Of a stretch of DNA of 64,000 nucleotides, positions 43,826-54,855 are shown piece by piece (positions within the stretch are counted from its first letter, which is position 1; the number at the start of each line of letters is the position of its first letter). Made by a program: the position numbers and the translations under genes. Under the pieces are notes generated by a model that saw nothing but the letters and a program-made list of their open reading frames with translations, did no database searches and had not been told where the DNA came from. Source of the stretch: Paulinella micropora (Eukaryota; Cercozoa; Imbricatea; Euglyphida); contig BJOX01000163.1 in the NCBI GenBank assembly GCA_009731375.1, positions 513,732-577,731 on the forward strand, given 5' to 3'.

Positions 43826-44196
43826 CCAATGCTCCTGGCAAAGGACAGGTCTTCGCGCTGGGCGCTGAAACTGACCATCAGCGCTCTTGCTAGCGAATAC
43901 AACCCACAGGCGCCCTCCCCCTGTTGATCAGGGGCGTGCTGCCCCCGCGCAAAGTCCCGCAGCGATTCGCACAGGGCGCACCCAACTGTTGGCAGCGCCC
44001 AGTGAATCTTGTTGGAGGGATCGAACACGTACAAGGTAAGGCGACGACGCCCGCGCTCTAATATTGGCTCTAATATTGACTCTTCCTTGAACACGACCAG
44101 GGCATGTGCGCGGGATGCTGGGGCGTTGGGCACGGGGCCTCTGAATAGCATAAACGAGTTATAGCTCTCGGAATCCTCTTGGCAGACAAAAACCAA
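43746..44196 (-). CDS. Adenain/Ulp1-like cysteine protease (5' end at gap)
   Basis: Cysteine peptidase of the C5/C48 fold, used by adenoviruses, Polintons and nucleocytoplasmic large DNA viruses to mature virion proteins. Visible landmarks in order are Ala-His-Ala-Leu-Val-Val-Phe (catalytic His, about 44090-44115), Leu-Tyr-Val-Phe-Asp-Pro-Ser (acidic residue, about 44020-44040) and Gln-Gln-Gly-Glu-Gly-Ala-Cys-Gly-Leu-Tyr-Ser-Leu (oxyanion Gln and nucleophile Cys, about 43900-43930). The frame remains open beyond the probable end near 43750 into the opposite-strand gene. The start may lie upstream in the 44245-45063 gap. SUMO/NEDD8 protease activity is an alternative. Confidence 0.62.
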
Positions 44197-44244
44197 CCAA
44201 GAGGGCGCCCCCCGTCCCCAAGTGACGCTGTTTTACTTGGGGAC

Positions 44245-45063
44245 NNNNNNNNNNNNNNNNNNNNNNNNNNNNNNNNNNNNNNNNNNNNNNNNNNNNNNNN
44301 NNNNNNNNNNNNNNNNNNNNNNNNNNNNNNNNNNNNNNNNNNNNNNNNNNNNNNNNNNNNNNNNNNNNNNNNNNNNNNNNNNNNNNNNNNNNNNNNNNNN
44401 NNNNNNNNNNNNNNNNNNNNNNNNNNNNNNNNNNNNNNNNNNNNNNNNNNNNNNNNNNNNNNNNNNNNNNNNNNNNNNNNNNNNNNNNNNNNNNNNNNNN
44501 NNNNNNNNNNNNNNNNNNNNNNNNNNNNNNNNNNNNNNNNNNNNNNNNNNNNNNNNNNNNNNNNNNNNNNNNNNNNNNNNNNNNNNNNNNNNNNNNNNNN
44601 NNNNNNNNNNNNNNNNNNNNNNNNNNNNNNNNNNNNNNNNNNNNNNNNNNNNNNNNNNNNNNNNNNNNNNNNNNNNNNNNNNNNNNNNNNNNNNNNNNNN
44701 NNNNNNNNNNNNNNNNNNNNNNNNNNNNNNNNNNNNNNNNNNNNNNNNNNNNNNNNNNNNNNNNNNNNNNNNNNNNNNNNNNNNNNNNNNNNNNNNNNNN
44801 NNNNNNNNNNNNNNNNNNNNNNNNNNNNNNNNNNNNNNNNNNNNNNNNNNNNNNNNNNNNNNNNNNNNNNNNNNNNNNNNNNNNNNNNNNNNNNNNNNNN
44901 NNNNNNNNNNNNNNNNNNNNNNNNNNNNNNNNNNNNNNNNNNNNNNNNNNNNNNNNNNNNNNNNNNNNNNNNNNNNNNNNNNNNNNNNNNNNNNNNNNNN
45001 NNNNNNNNNNNNNNNNNNNNNNNNNNNNNNNNNNNNNNNNNNNNNNNNNNNNNNNNNNNNNNN
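44245..45063. other. Assembly gap (819 N)
   Basis: No sequence available. The left edge is CTTGGGGAC, which pairs with GTCCCCAAG 20 nt before it, hinting at a hairpin at the gap edge. The N-terminus of the protease may be lost here. Confidence 0.9.
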
Positions 45064-45104
45064 CCTGCCCCCCTCCCTCTCTCTCTTGTAAAGGGCCGGG
45101 GGCA

Positions 45105-46793
45105 ATGCCAAAGGAACTTAAGTTGCCTAGCGCGGACTCTAGCGCTTTAATCTTGTCGTTTCTGGTAATCGATGAAATACCACTGTTTCAAGCCTCCTGG
45201 CCCGGCAAATACCCCCGGCCAGAGTCGAAAGAGTCCAAAGTCGCGCGGCCCAACGATGTGCTAGCGTACCTTTGCGCGGGCGAGGTGGATCGCCCAGTGC
45301 TGAAAGAGATGGTAAGCGCCCGCGCAAAGTTACCGCCGGGACGCGAATATCCACATCAGATTCAGCCCCCTGTGGTCTCCGGCGCCCGGTTCTGATGCTT
45401 ATAACAGATTGACGCCAGATGTGTACTGGAGGCGTTGCCCCCCGCCGACATTTCACGGTCCTGACCCCGCGGGAAAGTAGTTTCTTTCCTTTTAGCTCTG
45501 ATGTGTGGCCCTTCGTGAGCATAGAGCATCTGTGCTTGCACAATCTAACGTTTTCGCTAACAAGGAAGGAGATCTTTAGGATTCGTAACGACATGGTGAG
45601 CGACTTCCGCCTTCTCAAAACCAGGGTGACGCCCCGGGGGGCGTCCCAATTCTACGTGGAAAGCGGCAAAGAGCTTCACACGTTTATTTTTACCATGTGT
45701 CCTAGTGACGCAGAGGGCGCACGCCGTAGACGCGTGCTCAAGCTGAAAATCAGGGGCTACCCAAAACTGAAGCGTGTAGAGGCATCCACGCCGTTTCCTC
45801 TGACCCTGGAACTGCGCGTGTGTGCCTGGGGATCATTTCCAGCCGTCGATGAGCTGCTTGTGGCTGTAGGGGGGCGGGCGCGCGTTACAGTGCAAAACTA
45901 CCCCGCCGAGAAACTTTGCATTGGCCGCAGCACCCAGCTAGGGAGTGTGCCGCTGACAGGCCTAGAGTCAAGGGTGCTTAGGGGCGGCGTGCAAGAAACG
46001 AAATTGGATCTAGGCGGCGAGTCGCTAGGCACTGTTTTTATGTGTTTGAAGCAGTTACCGAAGCTCCGGCGCGTCGAGCTGAGCCTTGCCTGTGTTGGGA
46101 TCCGTTCATTCTCCGCGACCCTTACCGATTGCGGCCAGCTATCGGAGCTAAAATTCCCAGAACAACTTAATAAGTACAGGGGACTCTCGGTTAGTGCCGT
46201 GTCCTTAGCAAGCCTCGAAAAGCTCCGGCTGCCCGCCGGCTGGCTTGCTAACAAAGGTCGCTACAAAGTGTACGTCCGCGATTGTGCACTGCTGAAGCAC
46301 ATCACGTTGGGTGGGCCTGACCTGCCCCGGGCTACTGCCTGGACACCACCATCACCACAAGCCCGGACGGAGCCCTACTGTATAGTAGACATTCGCGTTG
46401 CCAACTGCGCCGGCCTTGTGAGCATGGACACCGACGAATGGGCAGAACACAAGGGAACCGCGACTCTCGCCCAAGGCCAGCCGCCGAGATCTGGCAGCAC
46501 GTCGAACACGGCGCTGCCGAACCTCAGGCTGTACTTCGAGCACTGCTCGGAGTTAAGGGAAATCTGTTTACAGCACTTGTTTGTGAGGGGCAGGGGCGGG
46601 CTAACGCAGCAGCTGGACGCGATAGAGATAGTGATATTATTAACTCACTGTCCCAACCTCAAGAAGATGAGCTGCCCGACGGATTGAGTGCGCGCGAAGC
46701 AACCCTGCTCTTGGACGAAGTCCCGACGTCTTGTCATGAGGTCCTGCCCGCTAACTGGCGAATCGACGGAGAAGTGCGGGTCATTATTCCTTA
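45105..46793 (+). pseudogene. LRR-like protein, copy 1 of a tandem pair
   Basis: Same product as 47155-49092 but broken. The N-terminal ~95 codons (45105-45395) end at TGA. An 83-bp segment present in copy 2 (47515-47597) is missing after GTACTGGAGG (45422-45431). The main frame (45419-46687) then runs through a solenoid of irregular leucine-rich units with Leu-x2-Leu-x-Leu and Cys/Asn positions. Another indel near 46632-46650 moves the last ~35 codons out of frame. The leader sequence GGGCCGGGGGCAATGCC is shared with copy 2. It starts 42 bp after the large gap. Confidence 0.7.
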
Positions 46794-47106
46794 GGATTTC
46801 TTTTTCTTTTCTTTTTTTTAAATGCGAGACAACAAGACAATATAGCTAAGTATGCGATAAAGAGATTTGGGGGCCTGCAGAAGCGGCTATTTTGGGCAGG
46901 CGATATTTATGATAGCTTTAGCTCTGTTGTCTTGTTGTCCCACAGATCCACTGACGTGACGACCCTCGCCCCCAAGTCCAGCAGGCGGCGAAACAGATTC
47001 TTAACTAATAAACAAAAGTATTTCTTTTTTTTTTGGTTGCGCCTGATCCACAGGCGGAAGAGGCGAAAAGAATGGGGCACAGGGGAGGGGGGGGGGNNNN
47101 NNNNNN

Positions 47107-47145
47107 TATCCCCTTCCAGCCCGCGCCAGCGGGGTGTGTAAAGGG
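47107..47145 (+). repeat. Repeated CCCTTCCAGCCCGCGCCAGC segment
   Basis: The 27-bp segment CCCCTTCCAGC...GCGGGGTG at about 47111-47137 also occurs at 43719-43745. Both lie next to gene ends or gaps, so this may be a short dispersed intergenic repeat. Confidence 0.7.
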
Positions 47146-47154
47146 CCGGGGGCA

Positions 47155-49092
47155 ATGCCAAAGGAACTTAAGTTGCCTAGCGCGGACCCTAGCGCTTTAA
47201 TCCGGTCGTTTCTGGGAATCGATGAAATACCACTGTTTCAAGCCGCCTGGCCCGGCGAATACCCCCGGCCAGAGTCGAAAGAGTCCAAAGTCGCGCGGCC
47301 CAACGATGTGCTAGCGTACCTTTGCGCGGGCGAGGTGGATCGCCCAGTGCTGAAAGAGATGGTAAGCGCCGCGCAAAGCTACCGCCGGGACGCGAATATC
47401 NNNNNNNNNNTCACCGCCGGGACGCGAATATCCACATCAAATTCACCCCCCTGTGGTCTCCGGCGCCCGGTTCTGCTGCTTATAACACATTGACTCCAGA
47501 TGTATACTGGAGGTTCGAGACGGTCGCGCTCATCCGGGGTGGTCGTCACGACCGGGCGCTCGCAAGCCTAGTCCTGTCGGCGGCGGACAGCGCGGGCGTT
47601 GCCCCCCGCCGACATTTCACGGTCCTGACCCCCGCGCAAAAGTCGTTATTTTCCTTTTCGCTATGGGGTATGGCCCTTCGTGAGCATAAAGCATCTGTGC
47701 TTGCACAATCTAACGTTTTTGCTAACAAGGAAGGAGATCTTTAGGATTCGTAACGACATGGTGAGCGACTTCCGCCTTCTCAAAACCAGGGTGACGCCCC
47801 GGGGGGCGTCCCAATTCTACGTGGAAAGCGGCAAAGAGCTTCACACGTTTATTTTCACCATGTGTCCTAGTGACCCAGAGGGCGCACGCCGTAGACGCGT
47901 GCTCGAGGTGACAATCAGGGACTGCCCAAAATTGAAGCGTGTAGAGGCATCCGCGTCGTTTCCTCGGACCCTGGAACTGTGCGTGCGTGCCTGGGTATCA
48001 TTTCCAGCAGTCGATGAGTTGTTTGTGGCTGTCGGGGGGCGGGCGCGCGTTACATTGCGCGACTACCCCGCCGAGAAACTTTGCATTGGCCGCAGCACCC
48101 AGCCAGGGAGTGTGCCGCTGACAGGCCTAGAGTTAGATGTGCTTGAGAGCGGCGTGCAAGAAACGAAATTGGATCTAGGCGGCGAGTCGCTAGGCACTGT
48201 TTATATGTGTTTGAAGCAGTTACCGAAGCTCCGGCGCGTCGAGCTGAGCCTTGCCTGTGTTGGGACTCGTTTATTCTCCGCGGGCCTGGAAGCCTGCCGC
48301 CGACTATCGAAGCTGAAATTCCCAAGAAAACTTAAATATGGGGGACTCTCGGTTAGTGCTGTTTCCTTAGCACGCCTCAAAAAGCTCCGGCTGCCCGCCG
48401 GCTGGCGGGCAGCCGGTGGTCGCTACAGTGTGGACGTCCGCGATTGTGCACGGCTGAAGCACATCACGCTGGGCGGGCCCGACCTGTCCCGGGCTACTGC
48501 CGCGGCACCACCACCACAAGCCCGGACGGAGCCCTACCGTATAGTAGACATTCGCGTTGCCCTGTGTGCCGGCCTTGAGCGCATAGACACCGACGACTGG
48601 GCAGACCACAAGCAAGCCGCGACCCCCGCCCCAGGCCAGCCACCGAGGTCTGGTAGCACGTCGGACACGGCGCTGCCGAACCTCAGGCTGCTCATCCAGG
48701 ACTGCCCGGAGTTAAAGGAAATCTGTTTACAGCACCTGTTTGTGAGGGACGGGGGCGGGCTAAAGCAGCAGCTGGACGCGATAGAGATAGATATAACTGA
48801 CTGTCCCAAGCTCGAGAAGATCCAGCTGCCCGACGGACTGAGTGCGCGCAGTGCAACCCTGCGCTTGGACGAAGCCCCCGAATTCTGTCATGAGATCCTG
48901 CCCGCTAACTGGCGAATCGACGAAGAAGTGCAGATCATTCTTCCTTATATTACGCGGCGCGAGGGCCACGTGCAGTGGCGGGGCTTACACATTCTAGTCA
49001 GAGGTCTAAGAGCAGGCGGCGGAACAGATTCAGAAGACTCAGCAGACGAATCTGATTCAGAAGGAGGCGAGGCAGCAGACACTGGCAAATAG
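47155..49092 (+). CDS. LRR-like solenoid protein, copy 2 of a tandem pair
   Basis: The N-terminus (Met-Pro-Lys-Glu-Leu) is followed by an F-box-like opening (Leu-Pro-Ser... Leu-Ile-Arg-Ser-Phe-Leu). A 10-N gap at 47401-47410 has ~20 bp duplicated across it. A single-base difference from copy 1 near 47630 puts the main body (47680-49092, 470 codons) in another frame. The body has ~12 irregular leucine-rich units, such as Leu-Glu-Leu-Cys-Val-Arg-Ala and Leu-Arg-Arg-Val-Glu-Leu-Ser-Leu, and ends with a ~50-residue acidic Ser/Asp/Glu tail absent from copy 1. Probably a protein-interaction scaffold. F-box/LRR proteins serve as ubiquitin-ligase adaptors in several large viruses, but the F-box match here is weak. 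Confidence 0.68.
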
Positions 49093-49375
49093 AGGCAGAA
49101 TCGAAGGGAACGCTTGAATAATGATTTAGCGGCGCGAGCCAAGAAAAGAAAAAAGAGAATTTTAATAAATTCAGAACCAGGCTTGTTTTTTTTAGCGCCC
49201 TAAGTTCAAAAAGCATGCGCCACATGGACCACCAGAGTCTTTGACTCTGGTGGTTACTTACGCTTTCGACTTGACCTACTTCCATATATCACTTCTTGCA
49301 AGGCAGTCTCGAGCTTCGAGAGAAGGCCTTCTAGTTTGTCTTCGACGCTGGTCGTTCTCTTGTCCTGCTCAGACC

Positions 49376-49650
49376 TTATCTTCTTGATGAGGCCTGCGCA
49401 TCCAACGCCTCCTTAAACTCTGCCCGCATTTCGGCCTCCAGCTCGTGAAAGACCCTGTCCTCGAGCGCCGCAAGCCTTTCCTTAGTCTTGCCTATGTTCA
49501 CCGGCTCGGGAGCTGTGTGCCGACGTAGTGCCCGAGGCAGTTGATATTTCAATTCTTTTTTGCTTGCTGCCAACTTGAGTTGTTCCGTAATACACTGCGT
49601 AAAATTTTGAGTGACTTCGACCTGCCCCCATCCGTCGCCCGATAGTACAG
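49376..49650 (-). CDS. Small coiled-coil ORF
   Basis: An open frame with a C-terminal Ala-Ala-Leu-Glu... heptad pattern rich in Glu, Lys and Ala, ending Ala-Ser-Ser-Arg-Arg-stop. The first Met is at 49573. In-frame coding-like sequence continues to about 49650 without a Met, so the true start or an upstream exon is unresolved. No family. Possibly the rightmost island gene. Confidence 0.4.
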
Positions 49651-50000
49651 GTACCCGTTACCATGAAGTGTTAAGTGGCTTCGAGTAATACTGTGATAAG
49701 TTCCCGCAATCCTGGATAAAGCTGTTGCCCATTACTCATACCCCATATTACTCGGAACCACCTCGCACTTCCCCATCCCCGATTGACACCGTTACCCATG
49801 ACCGTTAGTACCACATATGACCTAAATAAAGTATTTTACTTGCCACTTCCCCGATTTCCCCCCAGAGCCGTTACCTATATTACCATTACGCCATGTTACT
49901 CGAATAAAATACTTACTACTTCCCCGATTTCCCCCATAGCCGGCATCTAGTCATTCATCGTCCCCCCGACCTAGTGTCGGTCTATACTATCCCGGTCTAT
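49651..50000. repeat. Degenerate ~75-bp repeats with ACTTCCCC(G/A)ATT motif
   Basis: The CACTTCCCC(G)AT core recurs at about 49769, 49844 and 49917 with AGCCG/ACCGTTACC following. No coding signal. It marks the change from island to AT-rich flank. Confidence 0.55.
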
Positions 50001-50425
50001 ACTAACCCGAGCGAGTAGTAACCCCTGCAGCACCGCCCGCCTTGTGCGCGGCAGCTCCGCTCAGACTACTTCCCACCGCGCCTCCCTCCCACTGACTTGA
50101 AGCCTCTCTAATCCCGCAGACCCGAAGCTCGCTGAGCCTTGCAGCCTTGAAGCGTCTAAGTTGAAGCTTGCCGTTTTCCTCGTGCCTCATCTCGATCGTC
50201 CATGCATGATCGCCCCCCCCCCCCCCCCCCCCCCCCNNNNNNNNNNCGGATCCGCTTGCCGGAATCGTGCCCGCAGTTGTTTCTCCGGCTTTTAATAGCT
50301 CATAATGCCGTTCCGGCACATGCAGCCTCCGATGCTACCCGCCATACCCACCTAACGGCTAGTTTACAACCCCTTTCAAGCCCTCAGCCAGCACCGGCAC
50401 AAGGGCCCACCAGCACTTTTGAAGG
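50001..50425. other. No confident gene; poly-C run and 10-N gap
   Basis: Moderately GC-rich with a C run at 50214-50236. Open frames on both strands are short and split by the gap. Confidence 0.4.
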
Positions 50426-50450
50426 TAGGGTTAGGGTTAGGGTTAGGGTT
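50426..50450 (+). repeat. Telomere-like (TTAGGG)4 array
   Basis: Four perfect TAGGGT units on the plus strand, the G-rich orientation of a right-hand chromosome end. Confidence 0.92.
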
Positions 50451-51590
50451 CCTTAGAAGGAGTGAGGGGATAGTTCAAAATTCAAATTCAAATTTGAATT
50501 AGAAAAATTACAAACTCAAACTTCTTTGCATTTTGTAATGCGAGCAACGTACCGTTGAACGGGGATGAAGGGCCAAGCCCAACGGATACTTAGGCTTACA
50601 GATCTCCGAGGCTCTTCTCATCCAAGAAAGGTGAAAAGAGCTGTGTGAAGCTTGAACCGACAAGGATCGACCAAGACTACAGCTCATGGGCTGCCAGGCT
50701 AGTGTTTGCTCAATGGTGTGGCTCTCATGTGTAAATGAACCCCCCCAAAAAATGTGAATGAAGTTGCTGTTTCAATAAATGCAAATGTTAACTATTGAAT
50801 TTTAATATGACTGAAAGATTTCTCAAAAAGAGAAGTTCAAAGTGGTCAAAAGTAAACTCAAAGACAACCACTCCAACATTTCATGTTCAAGCCGGCCCCA
50901 CCAATTTTTGTCGGAAAGTCTCACGATTGCATAGGAAAATGTACAGGTTTTGTGGTATACTGGCCAGATTTTTTTCCAAAACATGGTGTCTCGACACCTC
51001 CGACACATGCTCAGTTTCTGCGCGCAAAATATCTGTTCATACTTGAAAGAGTGATGAATGAGGTTCAATAGATCACAAGAAACAAATGTATCAATTTTTT
51101 TTCTTCATAAATTACATTTTGACCTAGAAAAGTTGAAGCAAAAACCGATCGTCAGGAGCTCGTCAAAAAATGAAAATGAGTCTAGGAGTCGTATTTCTCA
51201 TTAATAATTCAAAAAAAAAGCGTTCCATTCATTTTGTCTGTGGTTATAGGTACACAACAACAACTTTTTGAAAGCATGAGTTTCGTGGACACAGTGACAT
51301 TGTATGCAGTTAATATACTGTGGAACTTTATTTTTATGCTTGGAATATCATATCTGTCACTAGGATGATCGTTTCCAATCAAAAAATTTCGAGGAGCGAA
51401 CTCCTCTCACAGCTTTTGAAAGTGATTTTTTTGTAGGCAAAGATAGGTAAAAATGCGACCTGTTCTTATATCCCTATACACAGTGATGTATAGATGAGCT
51501 ATATCTAGTCAAGATATGGTTATATCCGTTTTTATATATATACTTTGAGCCGGTTGAAAACGATAATATTAAGACAAGTAACCGGTACTA
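50451..51590. other. AT-rich non-coding DNA, no gene recognised
   Basis: Includes a palindromic ATTCAAATTTGAAT near 50480. Frames are short and of AT-driven composition. Confidence 0.5.
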
Positions 51591-52155
51591 CTTTTTACGC
51601 ACACTACCGCGACAAATAGCGACTGATTTTTTCAGGTGTAGAATTTTTTTGCAGGGATTCGACAAAAATTTCCGGGGGTGACAATTTTTCCGGGAACCGA
51701 CAAATTTTTGTCGGGTCCCGGAAAGATTTGTCATACCCGACAAAATTTGTCGGGCCAGACAAATTTTTTGCCAGGAACTGACAAAACTTAGTCGGGACCC
51801 GACAAAAAAAATGTCAGGTCCTGGAAAAAGTTTTGCGTGCCTGGACACAAATAATATTATTCCCATACCTGACAAATTTTGTCGGGACCCGGCATTTTTT
51901 TCCAGGATCTGACTTTTTTTTTTTTTTTTTTTTTTTTCGGTCCCGGCAAATGAACAGAGAATTTTTTTTTTGCCGGGACCCGACAAAAAAAAAATCAGAT
52001 CCTGGAAAAATTTTTGCGCGCCTGGAAAAAAATATTATTCCGATACCTGACACATTTTGTCGGACCCGGCACTTTTTTCCGGATCCTGACAAATTTTGTC
52101 GGGACCCGGCAAATATTTATTTCTTCCCTGGTTCGGAAAATTTTTCTTGGTTCAG

Positions 52156-52208
<53 letters not shown>

Positions 52209-53060
52209 AAAAAAAAAANNNNNNNNNNCCGCAAAATTTGCAGGGACCAGGAAAATAAATATTTTTCCTGGAGTAGGCAATTTTTTCAGGACTTGACTAA
52301 AATTGTCGAGATGAAAATACTGTCAGGACCTAAAGAAATTTGTCAGTACCTCAAACATTATTCAGGATCTGCAAATATGTTTTGCTTTTCCTGAACCTGA
52401 CAATTTTTCCTGGTTCAGGCAAAATTTGCCGGGACCCGGAAAATAAATAATTTTCCTGGAGTAGGCAATTATTTTCAGGACATGACAAAAATTGTCGAGA
52501 GCTGAAAATATTTTTATTTCCTGGAAAAATTTGTCAGTACCTCAAACATTTTTCAGGATTTGGAAATATATTTTGCTTTTCCTGAACCTGACAATTTTCC
52601 TGGTTCCGGCAAAATTTGCCGGGACCCGGAAAATAAATAATTTTCCTGTAGTAAGCGATCATTTTCAGGACCTGACAAAAAATTGTCGAGAGCTGAAAAT
52701 ATTTTCATTTCCTGGAAAAATTTGTCAGTACCTTAAACATTTTTCAGGATTTGGAAATATATTTTGCTTTTCCTGAACCTGACAATTTTTCCTGGTTCCG
52801 GCAAAATTTGCCGGGACCCGGAAAATAAATAATTTTCCTTGAGTAGGCGATTATTTTCAGGACTTGACAAAAATTGTCGAGAACTGGACAAACCTGCCGA
52901 ATCCCAGGAAACTTTTTCAGGATTTGGAAAAAGTTGCTGTATATAGGAAAAAATTGTCAGAACCCGGCAAATGTTTCCTGGTGGCGAAAAGAACCTCATT
53001 TTTCTGGTGGCAGATTCTGGCGGCGAAACTTTGCGCAATTCCCCTGCAAAAACGGCTGGT
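51591..53060. repeat. Minisatellite array with higher-order ~190-bp period
   Basis: The left part (51600-52140) is of short CCCGACAAAATTTGTCGGG-type palindromic units, including T runs and a 10-N gap. The right part (about 52240-52880) repeats a ~190-bp unit. The segment GGGACCCGGAAAATAAATAA recurs near 52430, 52620 and 52812. Apparent frames are repeat-driven. Confidence 0.85.
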
Positions 53061-53154
53061 CACCTNNNNNNNNNNNNNNNNNNNNNNNNNNNNNNNNNNN
53101 NNNNNNNNNNNNNNNNNNNNNNNNNNNNNNNNCCCCCCCCCCCCCCCCCCCCCG

Positions 53155-53245
53155 CCCAACGTACCACCCACGACGAACTTTCAAACCTGAGGTCGAAGTG
53201 GGCGCTGTTTACCGTGCACCTTACCCATACTTTCTTCTTCCCGCC
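53155..53245 (-). repeat. Inverted partial copy of the 11.1-12.5-kb satellite
   Basis: On the minus strand it reads GGGTAAGGTGCACGGTAAAC, GACCTCAGGTTTGAAAGTTCG and GTGGGTGGTACGT, the same landmarks as the left-hand satellite units. It lies immediately right of a 67-N gap edged by poly-C. Confidence 0.85.
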
Positions 53246-54112
53246 TCAAACTTGCTCGTTACATGATCCGCTGTCCATGCCCTTGATACAGGTATTAATT
53301 TCCACTTCCACCGCTGCACCCGGAACTCCGTCGAAAGAACCAAATGTACATGATGCAGCGTCCAACTCCATGCACTTGGGGCAGATATTATACACCATTC
53401 CCTTTTCTCTCCCTTGCCACTATATGTATCTTGACAGCCTCACCTTGTGCACAGCAGACACTTGCGCCTGCACATTCCCTTGTGTGGAAACACTCAGCGT
53501 GTCCACTACCACTTACATTAACGCTTGCTCCGTTCTGCCAGGTTTCATACCAAACACTTCTGTTGCAGCATCCCTGTTACAGCATCCCTGCAGCTAATTA
53601 ACACTTCAATATCGAGGAACTTGTCATTACCGGCATAATCTTTTTTACTTAAAGGTCTTTCTCACCGCCGCAGTTCATGATAACAAAATAAGACTTTTAA
53701 TTTCCAACAAGTTTCCCACAACACGTAAGTCTTTGCCACGCTTCTTTGTCCTGAACAGGTAAGGATTGCGACACCCCGATCAACAAGCTCAACCAAGCTC
53801 CGCCATGTCAAAATTCATAACTTCATCATAACTTAACTTCCAACGACTGTTTTCAGCTAACAAGTCAAATGTTTCCCTTCCCACCTTCTTAGCTAACACT
53901 TTCAAGCCAATGATTTCTCCCGCACATTTGTTCTTCAAATTCTGCACCAGCCAGCGCTCCCACTAGAGTTTTTAGAGTTAAGGAGTTCCAAGTCCGCGTT
54001 CGCCTTCCGAAGAGATACGCGGCCCTTCACCAAATGATACTCAGACACCTCCTGCCATACTCGTCCTGGCCTATTCAGCACTTCTACATAATCGTCAATC
54101 CCAGGAGAGGGT
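53246..54112. other. No gene recognised
   Basis: Short frames on both strands. It could hold 3' untranslated or intronic sequence of the minus-strand cluster to the right. Confidence 0.35.
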
Positions 54113-54370
54113 TTAAAACCAAAAGTCCGAACACGCAGGCCAAGTTGTACTTCCAGGATCTACTTCCGTGACCTGACTTACGAGGAATTCCCCTTCTGGA
54201 GATCCAAAACGCGTGAAGGTGTTCCAATACCTGATGATATCGCCAGCTCTTATTTCGGCCTTGACTGTTTTGGGACCGTTTCCCTTTACTACCTTGGTGA
54301 CTTGCACACTGTCGTCATCACTGTCGTCGCTGACTTCAATCTCCCGCCCTGTAGAGAAAGAGCAAGACAT
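54113..54370 (-). CDS. Small ORF or exon with SH3-like segment
   Basis: 85 codons: an acidic Asp/Ser stretch, then Ile-Arg-Ala-Gly-Asp-Ile-Ile-Arg-Tyr-Trp and Gly-Glu-Phe-Leu-Val-Ser-Gln-Val-Thr-Glu-Val, the pattern of a small beta-barrel domain. Similar Val-Gly-Asp openings occur in the 54448-55584 and 57948 proteins and in the retrotransposon Gag ORF. It is probably an exon of a longer gene. Confidence 0.4.
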   Translation of the reverse strand: MSCSFSTGREIEVSDDSDDDSVQVTKVVKGNGPKTVKAEIRAGDIIRYWNTFTRFGSPEGEFLVSQVTEVDPGSTTWPACSDFWF

Positions 54371-54447
54371 AGAGAGAGACAGAGAGAGTGTATGGCACTT
54401 TTAATCGTGAATCATAGGGTTACAACCAAACTACACTTCGGCCGTTA

Positions 54448-54794
54448 CTAACCCCAAATGCGCCGTCGTTTAGCCCATTCATCTATTTCCTCGTCAGAGT
54501 CCACGGGACGCTGTTCTTTCGTCATGATTGCGTCCACGTCCTCCTCTATCATGCGTTTAAATACACGCTTGCGCATCTTGTTTCCTGTTGCTTCACTTCC
54601 CCTGTAGCTACTAACAATGGTGCTGCTGCTGCTGCTGCTTGGCTTGCGCACATTCTTGTTTCTTGTTGCTACACTTCCCCTACTCGTGACGGTGCTACTA
54701 CTACTACTACTACTACTGCTACTACTACTACTACTGCTACTACTACTACCACTACCACCACCTCCACCACTACTACTAGTACTACTAGTACTAG

Positions 54795-54855
<61 letters not shown>

